From a bacterium (GTDB lineage Bacteria > UBP15 > UBA6099 > DSWB01): a stretch of 23,554 bases of DNA. Under the pieces are notes generated by a model. It worked only from the letters and a program-made list of their open reading frames with translations. It searched no databases and was not told the origin of the DNA. Shown here one piece after another: positions 1-9,226 of the stretch (position 1 is its first letter; each line of letters begins with the position of its first letter). The position numbers and the translations under genes are program-made. Where the stretch lies: the NCBI GenBank assembly GCA_020061125.1, contig JAGUYV010000461.1, positions 1-23,554 of the forward strand, in the 5' to 3' direction.

Positions 1-454
1 CCAGCGCGCGGCGCAGGCCGCAGGCCGCAAGCCGCGGCAGCGCTTCCGCGGGCTTGATGGTCTGTTTCGCGGACACTTCTTGCACGGCGATTGTGCCCGC
101 GCTGCGGATGCCCGTGTAAGCGTTGTAGCGGAACATGTCCGAGGAATTGATCTTGTCCACCTTGGGTCCGGTGCGCTCGAAGCCCTGGAACCGGCCGCGC
201 AGCCACCAGGCGCTCATGTCCTGCGTGAGCACGCCCACGGCCACGCCGGAGTTGAGTTCCAGGTTGCGTTTTGTTTTTCGGATCATGAAGTCGCCGAAAA
301 TGAGCGTGCCGCGGTCCCAGGGTTCGATGGAGATCACGGGCACCACATTTGGCTGGCCGTCCGGGCCGATGGTGGCGAGGAAAATCGGGGTGCGTTCCCC
401 GGCCAGCGCCTCGCGCAGTTCGCCGTCAAGTTCTTGAGTTGCCGCATGTGCCAT
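1..454 (-). CDS. Pyridoxamine 5'-phosphate oxidase-like FMN-binding protein, 3' end cut by window edge
   Basis: About 151 codons are visible; the C-terminus runs off the left edge. The N-terminal part (TPIFLATIGPDGQPNVVPV, about residues 22-40) followed by a strand with a conserved Trp (ISIEPWDRGTLIFGDF) and a KTKRNLELN segment is the typical start of the PNPOx-like split-barrel fold, which binds FMN or a related cofactor and acts in the cytoplasm on small molecules. The substrate cannot be told from sequence; true PdxH is less likely because the extended family is much larger. The ATG at 454-452 is chosen because GGAGG lies 11 nt upstream, and a perfect TATAAT lies about 38 nt upstream. The gene lies downstream of the giant secreted-protein gene on the same strand, separated by a terminator-like hairpin, so it is probably its own unit. 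Confidence 0.8.
   Translation of the reverse strand, partial: MAHAATQELDGELREALAGERTPIFLATIGPDGQPNVVPVISIEPWDRGTLIFGDFMIRKTKRNLELNSGVAVGVLTQDMSAWWLRGRFQGFERTGPKVDKINSSDMFRYNAYTGIRSAGTIAVQEVSAKQTIKPAEALPRLAACGLRRAL
14..34. repeat. Three tandem 7-bp units inside the partial flavoprotein gene
   Basis: Reading CAGGCCG, CAGGCCG, CAAGCCG in direct succession on the plus strand. Three heptamers equal 21 nt, so the present copy number keeps the host frame open, but gain or loss of one unit would shift it. The third unit differs by one base. Confidence 0.5.
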
Positions 455-492
455 GGCCGCACCGCCCTCCACGGATCAATTGTTGAATATAC

Positions 493-498
493 ATTATA
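493..498 (-). promoter_or_regulatory. -10 box for the partial flavoprotein gene
   Basis: A perfect TATAAT on the minus strand, 38 nt before the ATG at 454. No convincing -35 hexamer is seen at 16-18 nt, where the sequence is GC-only. It sits between the terminator-like hairpin at 573-594 and the gene, which suits an independent promoter. Confidence 0.5.
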
Positions 499-572
499 TC
501 CCATGCGGCCGCGCTGCGCGCGGGAATTGCTTCTCAACACCCGGCCCGGTTGTAATTGTGCTGCCAATGAGA

Positions 573-594
573 ACGGGCCGCTTGCGCGGCCCGT
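573..594 (-). terminator. Terminator-like hairpin after the giant Fn3 gene
   Basis: A perfect 9-bp stem (ACGGGCCGC / GCGGCCCGT) closed by a GCAA tetraloop when read on the minus strand, 37 nt past the stop codon at 631. The downstream tract TCTCATT is only weakly U-rich, so termination may be partial or Rho-assisted. Confidence 0.6.
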
Positions 595-630
595 CCGGTG
601 GTGTGCTGTTGCGTTTGCGCTCGGCGCGGA

Positions 631-3600
631 TCACTTCTTGAGCAGCAGAGTGAGCGCGCGGTCAATCTTGAGCCAGAATCCGTGGCCCGCGGGGATGGAG
701 TCGGTTCCGGCGGCGAGATGCCGGTATTCGCCGTTGCCGAGTTCGTCGGTGACATACCGGACCGCGTGCTGCACAAACCCGCCGCTGGCGGCTTCGCCCA
801 GGGTGAGCCAGTTGACGCCGTCGGCAGAGAACATGACCTTGTCGTTGCTCCACGGCAGGCTTTCCACGAACGGGTTGCCCACAAGGTTCCAGCCGGGCTG
901 CAGCGCGATCTCGATTTCCGTGTCCGTGTTGAGCTGTCCTTCCACGAACAGGGGATCGGTTTCGTCCTCCACGAAGTACCAGAAGGCCAGGCCCTGCGAT
1001 GTGCGCACGATGTTGTCCGAAGGAATCTCGATGTATTTCTGCTCGCTGCTGAACGAGAAGACCTTGCTCGCGGCGCGCGCGGGCACGATGGGATCCTGGG
1101 TCTGGATGACGACCGTGGATTCGGTGCTGGCGAGCGGGATCGTGACCAGGTTCCAGCCGCGGGACACGGCGCGCGCGAACACCTTGCCGTCGGCCTTGGG
1201 CGTGGAGGTGACGAGCGGCGAACTCTGGCTTTCATTGCCCGCCAGGTCCACGGCCGTGACCTTGAACCAGTATACCGTGTCGTTGATGAGGCCGGTCACA
1301 TTGTATCGCGGATATGTGGCCAGTGAGGAGTTGATCTGCACGAAGTTGGTCTTGTCGCCCACGGACTTGTAAATGCGGTAGCCCGCGAGATCCGGTTCGG
1401 AGTTGGCGGTCCACTTGAGCTGCACCGATGCGTTGCCCGAGGTGGCGGTGAGGCTCTCGGGGCGCGCGGGCGGGATGGTGTCGCTGCCCGGCACGCCGCA
1501 GGCGATGACGCCCGGACTTTCCGCGCCGGTGGTGTCTATGACGAAAATCATGTAGCAATAGGTTTGCCCCATGGTGAGGCTGCTGTCCACGAAAAGCTGC
1601 GTGGATTTGGGGAAGTAGCCGTCGGCCGTGGGATTGCCCGGAGTGATGAGGCTGAATGGACCGGCTTCGGAGCCGCTCTTCAAGAGCCTGTATCCCGCGA
1701 CCGTTGTGTCGGTGGAGCGTGGCGTCCAGGATACTTTGAGCTTATAGTTGTCGTCCGGGTCGGGCTGGACTTTAAGGCCGGTGACATCCGCGGGCTGGCC
1801 GTTGATGGACGGAGTGCCGAACCCGAACGCGGATTTCTCGCTCTCGCGGCCCCAGCGGTCGTAAGCCGAAACTTTGTAATAGTACCGGGTGTCGTTGATC
1901 ACGCTGATGTCGTCAATGCAGAAGTACTCGGGCTGCGTGGCGTCGCAGTAAGTGACCTTGCTCAAGTCATTGATGGTCGTGAGCTTGGTAGAGTATGCGC
2001 CGTTCGCCTTGGTGTCGCGCCAGATCATGTAGCCGATGACATTTTCGTTGTCGGACAGAGATGTATCCAGCGGCTTGACCTTGACGATGAGTTTGCTGCC
2101 TCCGGTTGGCGCCTCGGTTTTGGGCTTGTCGGGTGTGTCCATGTTGTTGGCGGGCACGCGGTCCCTGGGCACGGTGGGCCAGGCGTAGGCGGCGTCGAGC
2201 GAGGATATGTTGCCGGTGGAGTCCACGCCCAGAACCTGGTACCAGTACTGGCAGTCGTTGCAAAGGCCCAGGCCGTTGTTCTTGTCGGTGTACAAGCAGG
2301 AGTTGGCCGAGAGTTTGCCGTCGGGCCGCACATGGTTGCCCGAGGGGCAGGCCGTGGCCGAGTCGAGCGTGGCGACCAGGGTCCAGGCGCTGCGGAACGG
2401 ATCCGTTTCATCGTCCTTGGGCGTGCACACGCAGTCGTCCACATTGTTGGCCAGGCCGTCGTTGTCGCAGTCACCCAGGGGGTTATTGTCCGGATCACAA
2501 GTGCAGGAGAGCTTGTCGGGGGGATCCAGGCGGTAGATGTTGTAAGAAGCCACATCGTATGCGGTGATGCGGTCCCAGTGGATTTCCACATTGCGGGCGC
2601 GCAGGTTGGCGTCGTCAATGAACCCGTCGGCGTCGCTGTCCAGGCCGTCGCTGCTTCCTGCTCCGGTTTCGCCGAGGTCGAAGCCCGCGCGGATGGCGAT
2701 GGTTGCTGGCCTGCCCGGAGCGGTAGTGTCCACGACCGTTGTGCGCGCGGACGCCGTGTCGCTGGTCTTGCCCTCGTTGCCCACATTGTCCACGGCGGTG
2801 ATGCGGTAATAATAAGTCGTGTCCGCGACCAGATCCAGGTCATTGTATTTGAGAGCATTCACGACCTGGAACTCGTCGCCGCTGGCGGCGATGCCGTCGG
2901 GATCCATGTTCACGAGATTGGCGCCGGTGAGCGTGACGGGCGAGAAGCTGCCTTCGAGGCCCGTCTGGCTGCGGTAGATGCGCCAGCCTGCGATGTCGGT
3001 TTCCGCGCCCTTGTTCCAGCCCAGGCCGATGGCGGCGTTCACCAGCGGAGTGGCCGTGAGGCCCGTGGGCTTGCCGGGAGGCGAGGCGTCCACGGGTTTG
3101 ACCGACCGTGCTTCGGACACCGGGCTTTCATTCCCGTAGCGGTCCACGGCGCTGATGCAGTAGTAATAGGTGACGCCGGGGAGCACATCGTCATCGTGGC
3201 GGTAATAGGTGTTGGTCACGCCGCTCGCCACTTTGCAGTCGAAGCCCGGGTTGCAGTTGTTGTTCACGGAAATGGTGCAGGCCGGGGTTTCGCTGCGGTA
3301 GATATTGAATGAAGTGAAGTCGCTTTCCGCGATGCTGTTGGTGTCGCATACGGTCTGCTTGTGGGGCGCCCATTGCAGAACCACGGCCTGGCCGGAGCCG
3401 TCGGAGAACACGCCGCCGGACACGCAGTCCGTCGCCAGCTCGGTTGTGCAGTTGCTGGGGCGCGCGGCCGTTGGGCAGCCGATGTTGGGCGTGCGGTACA
3501 GCGGATCCCAGCGCGGCGCGGACGGCGCCGCCAGATCCTGGGGCTGCGTGGGTCCGGCAACTTCGGAATAACCGCTTTCATTGAGGCGCGAGTCCAGGGC

Positions 3601-6600
3601 CGTGACCATGTAGAAATAATTCGTGCCGTTCACCAGATCGGAATCTTTGTAATACACGGAACTTGTTCCGGAATCGGGTTGTGCGATGGGCGTCTGGTTG
3701 ACTTTTTCGTATTGCGATGTGGGCGGCTCGTTTGTTCCGCTCAAGTTCACGGCGCGGTACAGGTTGTAGCCAATGATGTCGTCCTCGCTGTTGCGCAGCC
3801 AGGTGATGGTGAGCTGTCCGCCGTAGTCGTCGCGCGGCGTTATGGTGGTGTTGACCTCCACGCAAGGCTCCGGCTCCGCGGTGACCGGGTCCGCGCATGC
3901 GCCTGTGGGCGCGGACGGCGGCTGGGCGTCCACCGGTTGAACCGGCACGGCCGTTGATTGTTCGCCCTCATTGGGCGGATGCACATCGTAGATGGCGTCG
4001 TCTTCCGGCGGGTCGTACACGGCGTTGTCCACGCCGGCCACGCGGTAGAAATATGAGCGGCCGGGCAGCAGCCCGTAGTCCACCGCGCTCATGCTCTCGT
4101 ATTTCACATATTTGAGCGGGGCGGCGGGATCCGGATCCAGAACCGGGCATGCGCCGACTTTGAAAATGTACTTCTTGGTGCCGTCGGGCAGAGTCACGAT
4201 CTCCTGTTGCCCCTGGTCCTCGTCCACGAGGCCGTCGCCGTCGTCGTCAACACCGTTGACATTTTCCTCGTCAATGGTGCCGTCGCCGTCGTTGTCAACG
4301 CCGTCGTTCACGGCCATGGGCACGCCCGTGGGCTGGCAGGATTTGTATTGGAATGTGCATGTGCGGCTGGCCGTGCATTGCGCGTCGCTCGTGCAGGAGA
4401 TGTTGGAAAGGGTGCAGCGCCCGCTTGAGCAGGTGTCCTGCTTGCAGTCGGAGTTGCTGTTGCACTGGCAGCCGTCGTTGTATGGCGCCGTGCCGCACCC
4501 GTTGGGCTGCGGCTGGATGGTAAAGTCTGGCGGGTTTGTGCAAACCTTGACGGCGTAGGTGCAGGAGCTTCCGGTATTGCAGTCCGCATCGTCCTGGCAC
4601 TGGCAGCCGTCTATGTACGGAGCCGTCTGGCATCCGCCGTGCACGCACGCGAACGGGCCGGTCTGTTTGTTGGATCTGTAAACCCGGAAATGGTCCAGGG
4701 TGATGTCGTTGTCGAGCATGCTCCATGTGAGGTTCACGGTGGTGCCGTCGGCGTTGCCGTCGGCCTTGAGGCTGGCTGGCATGGCGGGCGCCTGCGTGTC
4801 GGCGGGAACTCCAGACACGGAGTCCGAGAACACGCTGCAGTTGCCGCCGCTTACCCAGTTGAACTTGATATGCGGGTCGTCGCAGTTGCGCGGGTTCAGG
4901 AATGGATCCACGCCGTCGGTGTCCTCGATGGGGTTCACGCAACCCTGCTTGGTGTCGCGCCGCCAGGAGTTCTTGCCGTTGTCGCATGTGCCGGGCACGG
5001 CAAGCCCATCGCCTCTGTACGGCGAATCAATAGCCTTGACTTTGTAGTAATAGGTGTAACCGTCCACAAGACCGGTGTAGAACAGCACCGGGCGGTTTTC
5101 GCTGTCCGTGGCCTGATACAGCGCGATGCGGGTCTCTCCGTCCGTGTCGTAAATCTCGTCACCCACATTCCAGGCCGGGTCCATGTTGCCGCAATACTTG
5201 AGGTCGGGATTGTCTTTGGACAGCGTGGCGCAGTCAATCCATTCGTAGGCGTTCGGTTCGCCGGGGGTGGGCAGTCCATCGGCCTCGCCGGGATCCGTGG
5301 TTGCGGCCTGTCCGTCCATGCCCACATCGTCCGTGGCCGGATCCCAGTTGCAGTTGTCGTCGCCGAATATCTGGTCCGGGTTGCCGTCGCCGTCGCGGTC
5401 GCAGGTGTCTTCCGCGTTCACCGCGCCCACGCCGCCTTCAAAATAGCCCAGGCCGTCGTCCTTCATGTGCTTGTTGAGCTGGTGCAGGAACACCGGGGAC
5501 ACCACGCGGTAATGCGTGTCCGCGTCCGCGGCGTTTTCGCAGTAATCGGCCAGGGTTCCGTCTTCGGTTTTGATGACGGCGTCAATGGGCCGCGCCGGGC
5601 AGCGGTACACCACATATCCGCCCATGTCCGACTCGGGATTGAGGTCCCAGACCACTTTGGTGCTGCGGCCTTCGGATAACTGGTATGCGTGCCGTATCAC
5701 GGGCTTCATGGGCGGCGTGGTGTTGCGCAGAATGGTGACCGTGACCGTGTTCGACCACTGGCTCTGGTTGCCGTTCATGTCATAGGCAAGGGTTCTGAAA
5801 TTGTAGGTCTGCCCGTCTTCGGCAAGTTGCACATTGGCGTCGTTGTCATGATAGCAGTTGGTGGTGTAGCAGCCTTCGTCAATGAGGCCGTCCTTGTCGT
5901 CGTCCAGGCCGTTGCCCGGAATGTCGCAGTCCGCATCCATGACACAGGCGATTTTCTCTCTCGGGAAATTCCAGCCGGACAGAGACTTGGTTTCGTCCGC
6001 GGGAATGGAGAACCTGCGGCCATTGGGAGCGTAAGGCTCGTCCATGGCGGGGTTGTCGCGCGCTACGGTGGCGCCGCCCGTGTCCAGCGGGCTGTGGCCG
6101 TCGCAGTCACCGGCTGCGGTCATGGAGCAGACCGTGTAATAGTGCTGGAACTGCTGGCTCTGGCCTCGGGATACATAAATCTTGTATCCGGCCAGGTCCC
6201 TGATGAATGTGCTGTCCGAGTCCGTGTTGAAGATGACTTCGGGGAATTTGATCTCAATCTCCGTGGCTGTGGGATCGTAGCCTTCATCTATACGCGTGAC
6301 AATATTGGGATCCATGCCAACGGGATCCTCGAACGCGATGGGATCCGCGTCGTTGTCCGCGGTGTCGCTGGTGACGGCTTCGTCGCAGCGGCCCAGGCAG
6401 GCCTTGATTCTGGGCGCCTCGGGCGCTGTAACATCCGGGCGCAGGGACACGCTCTTTCTGGCTTTGTCGCCGGTGTGGTAATAGTTGATGCGCGGCGCCT
6501 GGTCCGAAGCCAGAGCCGCGAAGCTGAAGTTCTTGAAGCATGCGGCTTCGAGCAGCTTGCAGATTTCAAAGTCGTGCAGGCCGAGCACCATGCCGAGAAT

Positions 6601-8832
6601 TTCGTATGGCGCTTCTCCCGATTTTTGAATCTGACCCTCGATGGCCATTTCCACATATATTTTGTTGTTCTGTTTCTCGATGGTGCACGCTTTGCACATG
6701 AATTCGTCCAGCCCCATGCCGCCGTCGTCGGGATCTTCCGGAGGACAGCCGTCCGATGTGTCAGGCCCGCCGTCTTCGCAGGGGCAGGGGTCCACGCTGT
6801 TGCTGTAGGGGCCGTAAATGGCGTCGCCGTCGCAGTCGCCGTCGGGATCGCCAATCGGATCGCAGCCGAGTTCCTCGCACGGATCCTCTGACGCGCCCTC
6901 GGTGTTGCAGAAGTTGCATGCGCCGCCGTCTGCGTAGCTCTCGAGATCGCAGCTCTTGTAGTTCGACCCGAGGCCGCCGCTGATGAGCGCGTTGAGGTCC
7001 AGGAACAGCACGATTTCGCCGTAAATGGGAATGTCGGGCAGGATGACAAGGAAGTAGGTGCCGGCCTGTGCGCCCTGGTTCATGATTCGGAAGGTGTACC
7101 CGGTGAATTTGCTGGCTTGATCGCCGAAGTTCAGCACTTCGCATCCGATGATGGGATACCAGCTTCCATAGCAGCCGAAAACAATTTCGCCCGCGGTTTC
7201 CATCTTTAGATAGATATTTGAGGAGGAATGACTGACCTTGAGATTATGAATTTCCGCCATGCCGGTTTTGCCCTGGAATTCATGGCCGCACCCGGGCGCG
7301 TTGCCCGCGTCGCCGACATTCACGCAACTGTTGTAGACCGGAGAGTTCCAGGTGCAGCTTGTGGGCGCGCACTCGTTGTAGCAGCATTCGCATTCGGGCC
7401 ACGGGCACGGGCCGCCGTCAGTGAGCAGGTTCCAGTCTTCGGGCGCGGCGTTGCCCGGACAATACTGTTCCGTGGCGCCTCCCGACGCCGCGCCGCAGTC
7501 GGTGTTGTCGCGGTCGTCAAGCGCCTGGATCATGGCGTCCTGGTCCGTGGGCACCAGGTCCCAGTGGAAATCCTCGACGCCGACATAAGAATTTTCGTTG
7601 TTCGTGGGATTGAATGACGGGAACGGGGGCGACTTGGTGCCGGTGGCCAGATTGCCGCAGGTGTCAATCACGCGCGGGAAGAACTCGAATGCGCCGCCCG
7701 TCGTGTTGATGGCGCTGAACGGCGCCTGCGCCAAATCCACGCGCGCGGTCCAGGTTCCTCTGGTGTACACATAAAATGCGGCGTCCACCACATCCTGGTT
7801 GGTCAATTGATGCACGAACATGACCTTGCCCGAGTCCGGGTTCAGGGTGTAGGCGTAGATGCCGAAATCATCGTAAATCGCCACCATGTCCTCGTCCGGA
7901 AATTCCTCGCACAGGGGGTGTCTGGGCTTGCCGTCGTCGCCGTTGTAAACGCCGCAGGAAATGCCGGGAACGCCGTTCACTCGCACAATAGGTTCGCCGG
8001 GAATGTTCGGGAAATCCGTTCCGGGAACCGGGTCATATTGCGGGAAATAGTCCATGAAGTCGCCGCCGCCCTCTGGGAAGCCGGGCACATTGCAGTTGCC
8101 CGCGCCCTTGGTGCAGGTGGCGGGCCGGGCCGCGAGGAAATCCACGCCGTAGCCCGTGTCCACCGGCCCCCAGTCGTCCCACAGGGGGCAGTTGTTGCCG
8201 TAGGGGCAGGGGTAGTTCCAGGGAAATTCGTAGGCGTAAGCGCCGAAGCCCGCGGGCATGGCGCCGCGGCGGTTGGGCGCCGGGGCGTTGGTGGGCGCGG
8301 GCGTGAACGGAAGAGAAACCGCCCACGAGCCTTGAGGCGCTTGATAGGTTTTCCATTTCTTGCCTACATCGTTCAAAACCCGCAGAACATCGCGTTTGAA
8401 ATAATCCATGGGAACGCCCGGCCCCACGCCTGCCTGATTCATGTGCCACGAGCCGGGAGTGAATGAATACGCGATTTCCGAATACATAAGCCGCTGCGCA
8501 CCCGTTGTGAGGTTGTCCGTGGTTTCGGGCGTGCCGCCTTTTGCGGTAATCTGGATGGTCAGCAAATCGTTGGGGTTCGGGAACGGTTTGACAACTTCCA
8601 CGGAACTCAAGGCGGGCGGGGTTCCCGTTCCGTAGGGATAATCCCTGTTCCATGTCACAAGGCCGGGGTGGTAGATCCGCTTTTCTTTGCTAAGCGTATC
8701 GTCCGGCAATGTCACGGACAGAAATGTGCACAGGGGAAATATGCCCTTTGTGGGATGCGCAAACGCCTTTGCGGAAAATACGCAAAGCGCGATCGCGCCG
8801 ACCAGCGCCAGAACTGGTATTCGTGTTTTCAT
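631..8832 (-). CDS. Giant secreted Fn3-repeat protein with calcium-loop and Cys-rich inserts
   Basis: 2733 residues; probably secreted or surface-exposed, with an adhesive or scaffold role inferred from architecture only. Residues 1-25 form a signal peptide (KTR, hydrophobic core, cut after AKAFA). Residues 26-800 match nothing I recognise and include Cys-rich parts (470-515, 635-715). About ten Fn3-like units follow (roughly 865-1035, 1040-1280, 1345-1640, 1640-1765, 1770-1913, 1918-2032, 2038-2225, 2235-2342, 2345-2447, 2452-2546), recognised by the GYxxYR strand and YYYKVxAxD strand. DxDxDG loops occur near 661-685, 974-988, 1145-1165, 1510-1538, 2063-2074 and 2121-2135. The tail (2550-2733) has two GWNLVxxP motifs (2559 and 2648). 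No C-terminal anchor or sorting signal is seen. The ATG at 8832 is preferred because AAAGGGG lies just upstream and it begins the signal peptide; an in-frame ATG at 8883 is a weaker option. Confidence 0.9.
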   Translation of the reverse strand: MKTRIPVLALVGAIALCVFSAKAFAHPTKGIFPLCTFLSVTLPDDTLSKEKRIYHPGLVTWNRDYPYGTGTPPALSSVEVVKPFPNPNDLLTIQITAKGGTPETTDNLTTGAQRLMYSEIAYSFTPGSWHMNQAGVGPGVPMDYFKRDVLRVLNDVGKKWKTYQAPQGSWAVSLPFTPAPTNAPAPNRRGAMPAGFGAYAYEFPWNYPCPYGNNCPLWDDWGPVDTGYGVDFLAARPATCTKGAGNCNVPGFPEGGGDFMDYFPQYDPVPGTDFPNIPGEPIVRVNGVPGISCGVYNGDDGKPRHPLCEEFPDEDMVAIYDDFGIYAYTLNPDSGKVMFVHQLTNQDVVDAAFYVYTRGTWTARVDLAQAPFSAINTTGGAFEFFPRVIDTCGNLATGTKSPPFPSFNPTNNENSYVGVEDFHWDLVPTDQDAMIQALDDRDNTDCGAASGGATEQYCPGNAAPEDWNLLTDGGPCPWPECECCYNECAPTSCTWNSPVYNSCVNVGDAGNAPGCGHEFQGKTGMAEIHNLKVSHSSSNIYLKMETAGEIVFGCYGSWYPIIGCEVLNFGDQASKFTGYTFRIMNQGAQAGTYFLVILPDIPIYGEIVLFLDLNALISGGLGSNYKSCDLESYADGGACNFCNTEGASEDPCEELGCDPIGDPDGDCDGDAIYGPYSNSVDPCPCEDGGPDTSDGCPPEDPDDGGMGLDEFMCKACTIEKQNNKIYVEMAIEGQIQKSGEAPYEILGMVLGLHDFEICKLLEAACFKNFSFAALASDQAPRINYYHTGDKARKSVSLRPDVTAPEAPRIKACLGRCDEAVTSDTADNDADPIAFEDPVGMDPNIVTRIDEGYDPTATEIEIKFPEVIFNTDSDSTFIRDLAGYKIYVSRGQSQQFQHYYTVCSMTAAGDCDGHSPLDTGGATVARDNPAMDEPYAPNGRRFSIPADETKSLSGWNFPREKIACVMDADCDIPGNGLDDDKDGLIDEGCYTTNCYHDNDANVQLAEDGQTYNFRTLAYDMNGNQSQWSNTVTVTILRNTTPPMKPVIRHAYQLSEGRSTKVVWDLNPESDMGGYVVYRCPARPIDAVIKTEDGTLADYCENAADADTHYRVVSPVFLHQLNKHMKDDGLGYFEGGVGAVNAEDTCDRDGDGNPDQIFGDDNCNWDPATDDVGMDGQAATTDPGEADGLPTPGEPNAYEWIDCATLSKDNPDLKYCGNMDPAWNVGDEIYDTDGETRIALYQATDSENRPVLFYTGLVDGYTYYYKVKAIDSPYRGDGLAVPGTCDNGKNSWRRDTKQGCVNPIEDTDGVDPFLNPRNCDDPHIKFNWVSGGNCSVFSDSVSGVPADTQAPAMPASLKADGNADGTTVNLTWSMLDNDITLDHFRVYRSNKQTGPFACVHGGCQTAPYIDGCQCQDDADCNTGSSCTYAVKVCTNPPDFTIQPQPNGCGTAPYNDGCQCNSNSDCKQDTCSSGRCTLSNISCTSDAQCTASRTCTFQYKSCQPTGVPMAVNDGVDNDGDGTIDEENVNGVDDDGDGLVDEDQGQQEIVTLPDGTKKYIFKVGACPVLDPDPAAPLKYVKYESMSAVDYGLLPGRSYFYRVAGVDNAVYDPPEDDAIYDVHPPNEGEQSTAVPVQPVDAQPPSAPTGACADPVTAEPEPCVEVNTTITPRDDYGGQLTITWLRNSEDDIIGYNLYRAVNLSGTNEPPTSQYEKVNQTPIAQPDSGTSSVYYKDSDLVNGTNYFYMVTALDSRLNESGYSEVAGPTQPQDLAAPSAPRWDPLYRTPNIGCPTAARPSNCTTELATDCVSGGVFSDGSGQAVVLQWAPHKQTVCDTNSIAESDFTSFNIYRSETPACTISVNNNCNPGFDCKVASGVTNTYYRHDDDVLPGVTYYYCISAVDRYGNESPVSEARSVKPVDASPPGKPTGLTATPLVNAAIGLGWNKGAETDIAGWRIYRSQTGLEGSFSPVTLTGANLVNMDPDGIAASGDEFQVVNALKYNDLDLVADTTYYYRITAVDNVGNEGKTSDTASARTTVVDTTAPGRPATIAIRAGFDLGETGAGSSDGLDSDADGFIDDANLRARNVEIHWDRITAYDVASYNIYRLDPPDKLSCTCDPDNNPLGDCDNDGLANNVDDCVCTPKDDETDPFRSAWTLVATLDSATACPSGNHVRPDGKLSANSCLYTDKNNGLGLCNDCQYWYQVLGVDSTGNISSLDAAYAWPTVPRDRVPANNMDTPDKPKTEAPTGGSKLIVKVKPLDTSLSDNENVIGYMIWRDTKANGAYSTKLTTINDLSKVTYCDATQPEYFCIDDISVINDTRYYYKVSAYDRWGRESEKSAFGFGTPSINGQPADVTGLKVQPDPDDNYKLKVSWTPRSTDTTVAGYRLLKSGSEAGPFSLITPGNPTADGYFPKSTQLFVDSSLTMGQTYCYMIFVIDTTGAESPGVIACGVPGSDTIPPARPESLTATSGNASVQLKWTANSEPDLAGYRIYKSVGDKTNFVQINSSLATYPRYNVTGLINDTVYWFKVTAVDLAGNESQSSPLVTSTPKADGKVFARAVSRGWNLVTIPLASTESTVVIQTQDPIVPARAASKVFSFSSEQKYIEIPSDNIVRTSQGLAFWYFVEDETDPLFVEGQLNTDTEIEIALQPGWNLVGNPFVESLPWSNDKVMFSADGVNWLTLGEAASGGFVQHAVRYVTDELGNGEYRHLAAGTDSIPAGHGFWLKIDRALTLLLKK

Positions 8833-8908
8833 GGAGCCGCCCCTTTTACGGAGTTGTCTCTCGTGCCCGGATTGTTCCGTCATCAGTATGCTTTCCCGAT
8901 TTTCCTGA

Positions 8909-8937
8909 ATTTTAACACATACCAACAAATTTATTAA
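8909..8937 (-). promoter_or_regulatory. Candidate promoter of the giant Fn3 gene
   Basis: On the minus strand TTAATA, a 17-nt spacer and TAAAAT, giving a leader of about 70 nt to the ATG at 8832. A second candidate lies just upstream (TTGATC, 16 nt, TATATT; 8946-8973). Both are in an AT-rich block that contrasts with the GC-rich surroundings. Confidence 0.4.
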
Positions 8938-8963
8938 GTAATCCAAATATAAATCTGTGGTTG

Positions 8964-8975
8964 ATTTGATCAAAT
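8964..8975. promoter_or_regulatory. 12-bp perfect palindrome, possible operator
   Basis: ATTTGATCAAAT reads the same on both strands and overlaps the -35 of the upstream candidate promoter of the giant gene. A dimeric repressor or activator site would fit, but AT-rich DNA yields such palindromes by chance fairly often. Confidence 0.25.
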
Positions 8976-9226
8976 TCCATGCCACTGGCGCACACTTTTG
9001 CGCTCGCTTCAAAACGCATGAAAACATCAATAATGAAGCTGTTTATTTGTTCATTCATGATTGCGGCGGCCCTGGCAAGGCAGTGGCCGGTTCAATGATC
9101 GTGCAATGCGTTTCATGGGATCCGTGATTTTTTTGCCGCAAAATTTCGATTTTGGGGGCGGTGTTCACGGCTTCCGTGGCCATGATTCCAGACTTCCGGG
9201 AATTCCGATTCTCCGGCCGGACGGTG

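Larger units (their letters stand above)
8833..9226. other. Gene-free stretch upstream of the giant gene
   Basis: Holds the candidate promoters and palindrome of the giant gene in 8909-8975. The remainder, 9030-9226, lies past the ABC permease stop. It has small hairpins (CACGG/CCGTG at 9166-9178 and the palindrome TCCGGCCGGA at 9212-9221), neither followed by a U-tract on the minus strand. I see no coding potential and no clear terminator for the permease. Confidence 0.5.

Noticed and set aside
80-1372. 430-codon plus-strand open frame
   Set aside because: It spans the end of the flavoprotein gene, an intergenic hairpin and the 3' end of the giant gene in antisense; its protein is low-complexity and matches nothing, while the minus-strand frames have clear domains.
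1564-3312. 582-codon plus-strand open frame
   Set aside because: Antisense to the Fn3 units; GC-rich DNA leaves few stops in this frame. Similar antisense frames at 4639-5679, 5689-6891 and 11990-13333 were dropped for the same reason.
8830-9030. Starting the giant protein at the upstream in-frame ATG (9030)
   Set aside because: The first 66 codons lie in AT-rich promoter-like DNA and would bury the signal peptide; the ATG at 8832 has a good Shine-Dalgarno.
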